From assembly GCA_038326775.1 (NCBI GenBank), contig JBBQKJ010000002.1:1-64000 (forward strand): DNA of 64,000 nucleotides, written 5' to 3'. The notes beneath the pieces are model-generated. The model worked only from the letters and a program-made list of their open reading frames with translations. It ran no database searches and had not been told where the DNA came from. Shown here in pieces: positions 7,549 to 14,386 of the stretch (positions are counted from its first letter, which is position 1; the number at the start of each line of letters is the position of its first letter). The DNA comes from DYIU01 sp038326775 (GTDB lineage Bacteria; Actinomycetota; Geothermincolia; Fen-727; Anoxymicrobiaceae). A program made the position numbers and the translations under genes.

Positions 7549-7959
7549 GTGTTAGTACGCGATTGTATGACCGCTGATGTGATCTCGGTCGATATCAACG
7601 AGCCGATCCGCCGGGCGTGGGACCTCGTCGAGGAGAAACGGCTGCGACGGTTCCCGGTGCTGGACGGCGGCAGGCTGGTGGGGATAATCACGGACAGGGA
7701 CCTGCGAAACGCGACGGCTTCATCGGTCGTGCTCACGGAGAGAAAGTACCACGACTTCCTGCTTGACCATGTGAAAGTCGAGTCAATAATGACGCCCGGC
7801 CCGCGGACTGTCACGCCGGACAGCGGGCTGAAAGAGGCGGCGCGCTCGATCCTGGAGATGAAGGTTGGAGGGCTTCCGGTGGTAGAGGGCGGGAAGCTGG
7901 TGGGGATAATAACCGAAACCGACCTCATCAAAGCCCTGATAGAGCTGCTTCCCGGATGA
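7549..7959 (+). CDS. CBS-pair domain protein (AcuB-like)
   Basis: A 136-residue protein consisting of two CBS domains (about 6-60 and 76-130), with the repeated signatures RFPVLDGGRLVGIITDRDL and GLPVVEGGKLVGIITETDL. CBS pairs bind adenine nucleotides and act as energy sensors. GTG start with GGGAGG seven bases upstream. In Bacillus, AcuB is a CBS protein encoded beside AcuA; here the partner gene is divergent. It lacks the extra ACT domain of full AcuB, so function in acetate control is an inference. Confidence 0.85.
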   Translation: MLVRDCMTADVISVDINEPIRRAWDLVEEKRLRRFPVLDGGRLVGIITDRDLRNATASSVVLTERKYHDFLLDHVKVESIMTPGPRTVTPDSGLKEAARSILEMKVGGLPVVEGGKLVGIITETDLIKALIELLPG

Positions 7960-8031
7960 GGCCGCTCCGGCTCATGCGCGGCCCACGCGCTTGTGAAAGC
8001 CCGGCGTGTTGAGCGCCGGTGCGAAAGGACG

Positions 8032-8757
8032 CTAGTCTACCGTTACGGTCCAGGGGCCAACGGCCTCGACGTCTACCAGGTAAGAGACGCCGCTTATCAG
8101 TGGCAGCGTTACGGTTGTGCTGTACGGCCCCGGGGCGTCGGCCACCGTTTTGACCACCTCACCCCTCGAGTCAAGCAGCTTGACGGTGAAATTGCTCGAA
8201 CCGGTGAAGTTCATCTCGAAAGCGGTGTTCTTGCCGGGTGATTGGAAGAACTCCGTGGCCTCCGGCGCGTTGCCGGTGAAGCTGAGCGGAGTGTAGGGCA
8301 GGACCTCGGGCACGTCCTGGTCCACGTCTATCTCCCAGGCGCCGGTTGCCTCGACATCCACCACGTATTGACCGTCGGTGACGCCGGCCGCGGTGGAGCC
8401 GGAGACGCTCGTGTTCACATCCGCGAGGACATCCACCTGGCGCCCCGTGGAGTCGAGGAGCACGGCCTTGAAGCCGGCTCCGCCGCTGTAGCGGAAACTG
8501 AAGACGGCTACGCCCTTGGAGAGGCGGAACGGCTGGCTTGCCTGGCTGGTGCCGCCGGAAAGTATTATGGGGCCGGTGGGACCGTTATCGGCGGGTTTGC
8601 CGGAGGGCTGCGTATCGGGCGCGGCAGGTGTGGTTGCGGGCTTCCCGGCCTGCTCCTTGCCGCCGCATCCGCACGCCGATACCCCCAGCAGCGCCAGGAG
8701 CAGCGCCCCGACAAGCAATGCTCGGAAGGCTCGACGAAAACCCCTGCCTCGACACAC
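8032..8757 (-). CDS. Lipoprotein with two repeated beta domains
   Basis: Predicted lipoprotein: signal peptide with lipobox LLGVSAC, a Pro/Gly/Thr linker, then two similar halves. Each half has an FSF/FEM strand, a KAVLLDS or VKLLDS motif, a tripeptide SVSG/STTV region and ends in YVVDVEATGAWEIDV or YLVDVEAVGPWTVTV. This fits tandem cell-surface beta-sandwich domains. GTG at 8757 is preferred over the TTG overlapping the upstream stop because GGGGAGG lies eight bases before it. It is last in a four-gene minus-strand run. Function unknown. Confidence 0.8.
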   Translation of the reverse strand: MCRGRGFRRAFRALLVGALLLALLGVSACGCGGKEQAGKPATTPAAPDTQPSGKPADNGPTGPIILSGGTSQASQPFRLSKGVAVFSFRYSGGAGFKAVLLDSTGRQVDVLADVNTSVSGSTAAGVTDGQYVVDVEATGAWEIDVDQDVPEVLPYTPLSFTGNAPEATEFFQSPGKNTAFEMNFTGSSNFTVKLLDSRGEVVKTVADAPGPYSTTVTLPLISGVSYLVDVEAVGPWTVTVD

Positions 8758-8774
8758 GCCGATCGCCTCCCCTG

Positions 8775-9254
8775 TCAACCGAGCTTGGTGTCCACGTACC
8801 AGACGCCGTCCACTCTCACGACGGTGTAAGTGCGGAATTCCTTCTCGATCTTCTTCAACTCCTCGGTCTCGGTCTTGGTCTCACCGAGTATCTTGGCGGT
8901 GTAGGTTATCTTGCCGTCGGCGAGCACCACCCTGGCCTTGTTCTTGTCCTTCGGGTCATACTCCGTGATCATCTTGAGGCCTTCGACCTTCACCTTGACC
9001 TCGCCGAACTTCTGCCTGGCGAGGACCTCCTGGTCCTTGGTCAGCTTCTGGGGCACCACCGCGGCCTTGAAGGCGTCCCAGTTCCCGCCCTGCCAGGCGC
9101 TGAAGTACTTGCTGACCGCGGATTCGGGCGAGTTCCCCCCGCAGCCCGCCAGGAGCGCGGGCGCGACGAGCACCGCGATGAAAGCCAGGGAAATCGCTCG
9201 TTTCTTGAACAGGCCATGCCCGTGGATCATTTTCGGATAACCCCTCATCATCAT
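8775..9254 (-). CDS. Lipoprotein, NTF2-like (DUF4878-type)
   Basis: A 159-residue predicted lipoprotein with lipobox LLAGC, followed by ESAVSKYFSAWQGGNWDAFKA and a mixed alpha/beta body ending VVRVDGVWYVDTKLG, the typical shape of small NTF2-like extracellular domains. It is paralogous to the next gene upstream (same SPESAV/TPQDAV opening, same DKNKA/DKDKA segment). The exact start among several Met codons is uncertain. Function unknown; likely cell-surface. Confidence 0.8.
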   Translation of the reverse strand: MMMRGYPKMIHGHGLFKKRAISLAFIAVLVAPALLAGCGGNSPESAVSKYFSAWQGGNWDAFKAAVVPQKLTKDQEVLARQKFGEVKVKVEGLKMITEYDPKDKNKARVVLADGKITYTAKILGETKTETEELKKIEKEFRTYTVVRVDGVWYVDTKLG

Positions 9255-9275
9255 TCCCCCGAGAACCGCCCCGGC

Positions 9276-9803
9276 CTACTGTTGCTGCTGTTGCTGCTGC
9301 TGTGGCTGCTGTTGTTGTTGTTTATCCGCCGAGGCCATTGGCACGGCCACGAACCAGTTGCCCCTGTACCTCTGGACCTGGATGGTGGGGGTCACGTTAT
9401 AACTCTTCTTTATCTCCGCGATTGTGGTTGATTCCTTCTTTTTTGTCGCGGGGTTGGTGCCGGTGATGGTTCCCTCGGTCAGCTCGACGTCGGCCTTGTC
9501 CTTGTCCTTCTTATCATAGGCGGTCTTGAACTTAAGACCGGTGTACTTAAAGTCCGCCTCCTGGAACTGCTTCTTGGCCTCGAGCATGTCGCTCTGGGTC
9601 ATGCGCCGCACGTTGTCGGGGAGAATCGACCCGAGATAGGCGTTCCAGTTGCGCGCCTCGATAGCCTTATAAAAGTTGGACACCGCGTCCTGCGGGGTCG
9701 ACGCCCCGCATCCGCCAGCCGCTACCGGGACCGCAATGGCCGCGGCCAGCAAAAGCACCAGGGCGAGCCTGCCCCTCGTAAAAAGAACACCTGCTCTTCT
9801 CAA
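9276..9803 (-). CDS. Lipoprotein, NTF2-like, with polyglutamine tail
   Basis: Paralogue of the downstream lipoprotein: signal peptide with a lipobox-like AAGGC, TPQDAVSNFYKAIEARNWNAY, and a body ending VQRYRGNWFVAVPM. The last dozen or so residues are almost pure glutamine (CAG/CAA codons, about 9279-9320), rare in bacterial surface proteins and likely length-variable. TTG start at 9803 is chosen because GGGAGG lies seven bases upstream. Function unknown. Confidence 0.78.
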   Translation of the reverse strand: MRRAGVLFTRGRLALVLLLAAAIAVPVAAGGCGASTPQDAVSNFYKAIEARNWNAYLGSILPDNVRRMTQSDMLEAKKQFQEADFKYTGLKFKTAYDKKDKDKADVELTEGTITGTNPATKKKESTTIAEIKKSYNVTPTIQVQRYRGNWFVAVPMASADKQQQQQPQQQQQQQQ

Positions 9804-9902
9804 GACGATACCTCCCGCGAAATCGCTGGAATACACTGTTCAGCGGATTATACCATTTTTGCCGTATGGCACTTGGCCCCGCTATAAGACCGGCCTGGCG
9901 TC

Positions 9903-10313
9903 TTATTCCTGCGCCTGCGGTGGAGGTGGTGCCGGTGGTGCCGGTGGAGGAGGCGCTTGCGGTGGTGCCGGTGGAGGAGGCGCTTGCGGTGGTGCGGGTG
10001 GAGGAGGCGCTTGCGGTGGAGCTGGTGGTGCGGGCGCAGCGGGCGGGGGAGGCGGTGTGGCGGGTTGAGGCCTCGCGGCCTGTCCGGCCGTTACCGTGGC
10101 GGCCATGCGCTGGTCCAGCTCTGCCAGTTCCTGGCATGCCGGGGCCAGCTCCTGGTGTGCCAGCTGCCCGTTCCGGTACAGGTTATACACCTGCTCTCCA
10201 AGCGCCTCGAGCTTCTTGCCCCTCTCCCGCTTGAGCTGGACCTCGTCCGCCTTGGCCTTGGTCTGCTCGGTCGCACTGGTGATCGTCTCCTGGATCTTGT
10301 CGAAGAAGCCCAC
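9903..10313 (-). CDS. Small helical protein with proline-rich repeat tail
   Basis: A 136-residue protein. Residues 1-75 are charged and helical, beginning MGFFDKIQETITSATEQTK, like small cytoplasmic coiled-coil proteins. From about 85 on it is Pro/Ala with repeats of PPQAPPPPA encoded by the 27-base tandem repeat at 9946-10026. No signal peptide. It sits upstream of two lipoprotein genes on the same strand. Many actinobacterial proteins of this build carry a zinc ribbon; none is visible here. Function unknown. Confidence 0.72.
   Translation of the reverse strand: MGFFDKIQETITSATEQTKAKADEVQLKRERGKKLEALGEQVYNLYRNGQLAHQELAPACQELAELDQRMAATVTAGQAARPQPATPPPPPAAPAPPAPPQAPPPPAPPQAPPPPAPPQAPPPPAPPAPPPPQAQE
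9946..10026. repeat. Three 27-base tandem repeats in a coding region
   Basis: Three near-identical 27-base units (9946-9972, 9973-9999, 10000-10026), each starting GGAGGAGGCGCTTGCGGTGG, encode the PPQAPPPPA repeats of the overlapping minus-strand gene. Not a CRISPR array: there are no spacers. Confidence 0.85.
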
Positions 10314-10392
10314 GGCACACCTCCCGCTTCGAGTCTTTCACTTGCTCTTTTCAATAATACCAGTGCGCCACACATGATTGCACCAGCTGACT

Positions 10393-10920
10393 TCAGGCGC
10401 CTGGCCCTTCGAAACCCGCCTTGAGGTATTTCTGGGCGAGCTCCTCGTAGGCCAGCTTCCCGGCCCTGAAGATAGCCTTTGCGTTCTCGTTGAGCTCCTT
10501 GATCGGCTGCGCGGGCACCCCGCCAACCAGCCAGCCAGGCTCTACCTCTGTCCTGGGAGTGACCACCGAGCCCGCCGAGACAACCGCTTCCTCTCCGATC
10601 ACCGCGCCGTCCAGGACCGTGGAGTTTATCCCTATGAGCGCCCCGTCCCTCACCGTGCAGCCGTGCAGCATCGCGGCATGGCCGACGGTCACGTCCGTCC
10701 CGATGTGCGTGGGGGACATGACCGTGCAGTGAACAACGCAGTTGTCCTGCACGCTGGTGCGCGCTCCGATGCGGATGGAATTCCAGTCGGCCCTTACCAC
10801 GGCGCCCCACCAGATACTGGCCCTGCTCTCGACCACGACGTCGCCAATGAGCACCGCCGTCGGCGCCACGAAGGCGTCCGGGGCGATCACGGGTTTCTTA
10901 CCATTCATCTCGACAAGCAT
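10393..10920 (-). CDS. Gamma-class carbonic anhydrase / left-handed beta-helix protein
   Basis: A 175-residue hexapeptide-repeat protein of the YrdA/PaaY/gamma-CA family. The three metal-binding histidines of the gamma carbonic anhydrases are present (His64 in CVVHC, His81 and His86 in GHAAMLHGC), and the GVPAQPIKEL C-terminal helix is typical. It may hydrate CO2, but many relatives have no measured activity. ATG start with GGAGGGAG upstream. Monocistronic between the proline-rich gene and the divergent anti-sigma-like gene. Confidence 0.88.
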   Translation of the reverse strand: MLVEMNGKKPVIAPDAFVAPTAVLIGDVVVESRASIWWGAVVRADWNSIRIGARTSVQDNCVVHCTVMSPTHIGTDVTVGHAAMLHGCTVRDGALIGINSTVLDGAVIGEEAVVSAGSVVTPRTEVEPGWLVGGVPAQPIKELNENAKAIFRAGKLAYEELAQKYLKAGFEGPGA

Positions 10921-11023
10921 GGCTCCCTCCAGGGTTCCCGGGTGCTCGATATCTTTAATTTCCCACGAGCGTTAAAGTCTATAGAATAGTATGGGAATTG
11001 GAAAATCAGGGGAGCGATCGAGA

Positions 11024-11455
11024 ATGACCCCGGAAGAATCGAGCAGGGTTTGGCCACGGAAGGTCAGCCGTTACAGCCTCGAGCCAGCGGCTTCCTCCCT
11101 GATCACGGTCAGGGAGTTCATACGGGCGACCCTCCAGCCTTTCAAGCCAATAGATCACATCGTGCCCGATATCGTCTGCGCGACCCACGAGGCGGTGAAG
11201 AACGCGGTGGAGCACAACCCCGGCATCGAGGCGCTGGTCGAAGTGGTCTGCAAGGTCAGGGACGACTCAGTGCTGGTCGAGGTAAGCGACAGGGGAAGCG
11301 GCTTCGACCACCTGGCGATCCCGCCCTCACTGCCGGACCCGGAGGCGCTGACGGGCAGGGGGCTGTTCATAATCTTCTCGCTCATGGACGAGGTTGAGGC
11401 TGAGACCGGCGAATCAGGCACGCGGATTACTATGCTCAAGCGCTTCACGAGTTAG
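11024..11455 (+). CDS. Anti-sigma-factor-like ATPase (HATPase_c, RsbW family)
   Basis: A 143-residue GHKL ATPase with the N box THEAVKNAVEHN (about 55-65), G1 box VSDRGSGF (about 87-94) and G2 box TGRGLFII (about 110-117). Such proteins are serine kinases or anti-sigma factors that hold sigma factors or phosphorylate STAS antagonists. ATG at 11024 with GGGGAG nine bases upstream is preferred over the ATG at 10991, which lacks a ribosome site and lies immediately behind a -10-like TAGAAT (10982-10987). No sigma factor or STAS gene is adjacent, so its partner is unknown. Confidence 0.85.
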   Translation: MTPEESSRVWPRKVSRYSLEPAASSLITVREFIRATLQPFKPIDHIVPDIVCATHEAVKNAVEHNPGIEALVEVVCKVRDDSVLVEVSDRGSGFDHLAIPPSLPDPEALTGRGLFIIFSLMDEVEAETGESGTRITMLKRFTS

Positions 11456-11493
11456 ACAGGGTCGGGCCTTCTCGCAGCACGCCGCAAGGTGGG

Positions 11494-12006
11494 CTAGGGC
11501 TGAAGAGCCTCGTCCGCGCCGACGCCATCCACAGATATCTCGACCGACTTCACCGTGGGATCGTTTGACAAAACCGTATTATCGATCTGGTTGATTATCG
11601 CCTGGACCCGGGCCGAGCCGCCCCCGTAGTTCTTGAGCTCGCCTGAGAAGTCGGCATTCGCCTTTCCATTCTCCACCGCGTATTTGTTCAGCCTGGTTCC
11701 GCCGGGTATCGCCGTGGACAGGCCCTGCTGTTTCTCGGCCTTGGTAGGCCCTTTGAGCAACTCGCTCAGCGCCTGCTCGACGCCGCCCTGTGCGGCCTGT
11801 CGGCTCACCTGGAAAACGGTCTCGCCTTTCATCATGAAGACCCGGACCATAGACTGGCCGGCCGGTGCCGTGGAGGGCACGTCAGGGGGGCTGACGGGCC
11901 CCGTAGAAGACGGCGGTGCCGTCTTATTTCCGCACCCGAGAGCCAGGAGCCCGATCGCCAACACGCATGCCAGGACAACCGCCGCAGGCACATTCCGTCT
12001 CAACAT
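11494..12006 (-). CDS. GerMN-domain lipoprotein
   Basis: Predicted lipoprotein (lipobox LLALGC) with a Pro/Ser linker and a GerMN domain (VRVFMMKGETVFQVSR through FSGELKNYGGGSARVQAIINQIDNTVL). GerMN domains occur in GerM of spore formers and in surface lipoproteins of many monoderms such as actinobacterial LpqB relatives; sporulation should not be inferred. ATG at 12006 follows GGGAGGGG; the longer reading adds unrelated residues. About 170 residues. Confidence 0.85.
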   Translation of the reverse strand: MLRRNVPAAVVLACVLAIGLLALGCGNKTAPPSSTGPVSPPDVPSTAPAGQSMVRVFMMKGETVFQVSRQAAQGGVEQALSELLKGPTKAEKQQGLSTAIPGGTRLNKYAVENGKANADFSGELKNYGGGSARVQAIINQIDNTVLSNDPTVKSVEISVDGVGADEALQP

Positions 12007-12090
12007 GGATACCCCTCCCTGGAAGGCGTCTCTCCTCCCGAGGACCGCCGGTGCCGGGCTCGATCGCTTACATGATATATCAATCAAGCC

Positions 12091-12096
12091 TATAAT
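12091..12096 (+). promoter_or_regulatory. -10 element of a probably leaderless transcript
   Basis: TATAAT ends six bases before the ATG at 12103 and no Shine-Dalgarno lies between, so the predicted transcription start is the A of the start codon. The MFS gene at 19215 has identical spacing. Confidence 0.6.
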
Positions 12097-12102
12097 ACCC
12101 TC

Positions 12103-13104
12103 ATGGTTACGGTCGGTGTGCCTAGAGCACTCTCATATTATCGATACTTCCCACTCTGGAAGGCCCTGCTAGAAGGTATCGGGGCCGAGGTGGTCCTATC
12201 CCGGCGCACCGCCAAAGGCCTCCTGGAACACGGCGTCCGGCACTGCGTGGATGACATATGCGTCCCGGTGAAGCTCTATTACGGTCATGTCCTCGACCTC
12301 AAAGACAGGGTCGACCGGCTGTTCCTCTCCAGGGTAGTCTCGGTCGAAAAAGCAGACTCCGAAACCTATACCTGCCCCAAGCTCATCGGCCTTCCCGACA
12401 TGATAAAGGGCTCGCTCGAGGGCCTTCCGCCGATACTGGAGTTCGTTGTCGACGTGCAGAACCGCTCGCTCAAATCCAGCGTAAGAAAGCTCGCGCGCGA
12501 CCTCGACGCACCCGCGCCCCTGGCTCGAAAGGCCCTGGCGCGCTCTCTTTCCGTGCAGTCGCTGTACGAGGAAGAGCTCCTGCGCGGGGTCTACCCCGAA
12601 CAGGCCATGGAGAAAGTGCTTGCCAACGGCGGCGGCGGGCCGATGGGGCCCGAGACCGGGGCCTTCTTCGATATGAACATAGCCCTGGTCGGCCACGAGT
12701 ACCTCATCCACGACCCCTTCATCAGCCATGACCTTCCCCGCAAGCTAGCCCGGTTGGGAGCCAACACCATCCTGATGTCCCAGGTCCCAAAGGACGTTCT
12801 GGATCAAGAGCTCGCCCGCTACCCGGAGATCTCCTGGAGCTACGAGAAGGAGCTCCTCGGTGCGGCGTCGCACTTCCTGCGGCGCCCCGATATCGACGGG
12901 GTCATGCTGGTCATCGGTTTCGCATGCGGCCCTGACTCGATAGTCGGCGAGATAATCAGCCGCGAGGTCCGCCGCCCTGACAGCCCCCCCCTGACCACGC
13001 TGGTGCTCGACGAGCACACCGGCGAGGCCGGGGTCTCCACACGGGTGGAGGCGTTCGTCGATCTTATCCGCCGCGCGCGAAGGCATCCGCGGAAAGTATC
13101 ATGA
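12103..13104 (+). CDS. Acyl-CoA dehydratase activase-related protein (DUF2229), subunit 1
   Basis: A 333-residue protein starting VGVPRALSYYRYFPLWKALLEGIGAEVVLS, typical of the DUF2229 part of 2-hydroxyacyl-CoA dehydratase activase-related proteins. It has Cys residues in HCVDDICVPVK, YTCPKLIG and GFACGPDSI that could hold an Fe-S cluster, and ends with the family pattern VLDEHTGEAGVSTRVEAFVDL. The next gene encodes a related fold and overlaps it by four bases. In many anaerobes such pairs accompany a BcrA/HgdC activase; no activase or dehydratase is nearby here, so the substrate is unknown. Predicted leaderless. Confidence 0.8.
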   Translation: MVTVGVPRALSYYRYFPLWKALLEGIGAEVVLSRRTAKGLLEHGVRHCVDDICVPVKLYYGHVLDLKDRVDRLFLSRVVSVEKADSETYTCPKLIGLPDMIKGSLEGLPPILEFVVDVQNRSLKSSVRKLARDLDAPAPLARKALARSLSVQSLYEEELLRGVYPEQAMEKVLANGGGGPMGPETGAFFDMNIALVGHEYLIHDPFISHDLPRKLARLGANTILMSQVPKDVLDQELARYPEISWSYEKELLGAASHFLRRPDIDGVMLVIGFACGPDSIVGEIISREVRRPDSPPLTTLVLDEHTGEAGVSTRVEAFVDLIRRARRHPRKVS

Positions 13105-14180
13105 AGGTCTCGTTCCCCCACATGGGAAACGCCTATATCCCGCTGTCCGCGCTCCTGTCCAACCTCGGCGCGGAGGTCATCAGCCCTCCCAGGCCCACCA
13201 GCAGGACGATCAGTCTCGGAGCCCTGCACGCGCCCGAGTTCGTATGCCTGCCGTTCAAGGTCAACCTGGGGGACAACCTGAGGTCACTCCAGATGGGGGC
13301 GGACACACTGGCCATGGTAAGCGGCACGTGGGCGTGCCGTTTCGGTTACTACGGTCGGGTCCAGCACCAGATACTGCGCGACGCTGGGTTCGAGTTCGAC
13401 AGCATCTTTCTCGGGCGCGACGGGCTCATGTCCGTCTACAACAGGTTCCGCGACACCACGAGCGGCAACCTCGCGCTTGCCTGGGTGCACGCCTTCCGCG
13501 CCTTCAAGCACAAGGCGGAAGCCATGGACGCCCTTGAGAAAGCCGCCAGAAGAACCAGGCCGTTCGAGCGAGAGCGGGGCGCCTCGTCGAGCGCGCTCGC
13601 CGAGGGGCTCGCCATGGTGCACGGGGCAAGCGCGTTAAAAGACATCGACCGCGCTCGTGATGGCGCGCTTGAGCTGCTTGGAGCAATCGAGGTCGAGCAC
13701 GACCGGGAGCCGCCTCTTCAGGTCGCGGTGCTCGGAGAGATATACGCCGTGCTCGAGCCGTCCCTGAACTTCGACATAGAGCGCAGGCTCGGGGAAATGG
13801 GCGCGATGTCCCATCCCGTGATGAGCGTTTACAAGTGGCTGTTCCGCCCGGTAAAGACCGACCTGTCGATCCTGGTTGCGGAACGCCGCGCCCGGCGCGC
13901 TGCCCGCCCTTACATCGCCTATGTGCTCGGCGGAGAGGAGCACCAGACGATAGCCGGTACCATCGACGCGGCGCGCAAGGGTTACGACGGCGTCCTTCAC
14001 CTCTATCCTTTCACTTGCATGCCGGAGAACATCTGCCGCGCGATTCTGCCCCGCCTCGAGGCCGACTACGGGATACCGGTGTTGAACCTGTGCCTGGACG
14101 AGCACGCGTCTCCCACTGGAATCTCGACCCGGTTGGAAGCATTCATGGACCTTCTCAAACAGCGCAGGAAAAGGCGCTAA
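13101..14180 (+). CDS. Acyl-CoA dehydratase activase-related protein, subunit 2
   Basis: A 359-residue protein with start and stop overlapping (ATGA) the preceding gene, so translationally coupled. It shares the overall pattern (VSFPHMGNAYIPLSALLSNLGAEVISPP, FVCLPFKVNLG, LYPFTCMPENICR, CLDEHASPTGISTRLEAFMDL). The CMPEN segment and the DEH...STRLEAF end are family hallmarks; the cysteines may bind an Fe-S cluster. Its TAA stop codon is also the left 3-base duplication of the inverted-repeat element that follows. Function is inferred only at family level. Confidence 0.8.
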   Translation: MKVSFPHMGNAYIPLSALLSNLGAEVISPPRPTSRTISLGALHAPEFVCLPFKVNLGDNLRSLQMGADTLAMVSGTWACRFGYYGRVQHQILRDAGFEFDSIFLGRDGLMSVYNRFRDTTSGNLALAWVHAFRAFKHKAEAMDALEKAARRTRPFERERGASSSALAEGLAMVHGASALKDIDRARDGALELLGAIEVEHDREPPLQVAVLGEIYAVLEPSLNFDIERRLGEMGAMSHPVMSVYKWLFRPVKTDLSILVAERRARRAARPYIAYVLGGEEHQTIAGTIDAARKGYDGVLHLYPFTCMPENICRAILPRLEADYGIPVLNLCLDEHASPTGISTRLEAFMDLLKQRRKRR

Positions 14181-14337
14181 GTACTCCCTTCCATGAATAC
14201 GCTGGCTTTCGTTCGCCCCTGCATTCACTCCGGCAGCGTTCCGCTCCCTCCCCGTACTTCCCGAGTCGCGCGCCTTGTCGGGCGCGGCGCCCGGACGCTC
14301 TTCGGTACGTAACCGTGTTTATGGAAGGGAGCACTAA
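14178..14337. mobile_element. MITE-like inverted-repeat element, copy A (154 bp)
   Basis: Non-coding element (14181-14334) flanked by TAA on both sides. Its ends are imperfect inverted repeats of about 20 bases (GTACTCCCTTCCATGAATAC at the left; the right end reads GTGCTCCCTTCCATAAACAC on the minus strand). The interior matches copy C at 21008-21169 in the opposite orientation. The left TAA is the stop codon of the preceding gene. No transposase is encoded, so mobilisation in trans is inferred. Confidence 0.85.
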
Positions 14338-14386
14338 GCCTGGATTTGAAAGGTTCTACAGCTATCGTGGTTACCCTGTCGGTCGA

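Noticed and set aside
9946..10026. Regular repeats considered as a CRISPR array
   Set aside because: The 27-base units are directly adjacent with no spacers and encode a proline-rich protein repeat.
11494..12006. GerMN lipoprotein as evidence of sporulation
   Set aside because: GerMN domains are common in non-sporulating monoderms and no other sporulation gene is present.
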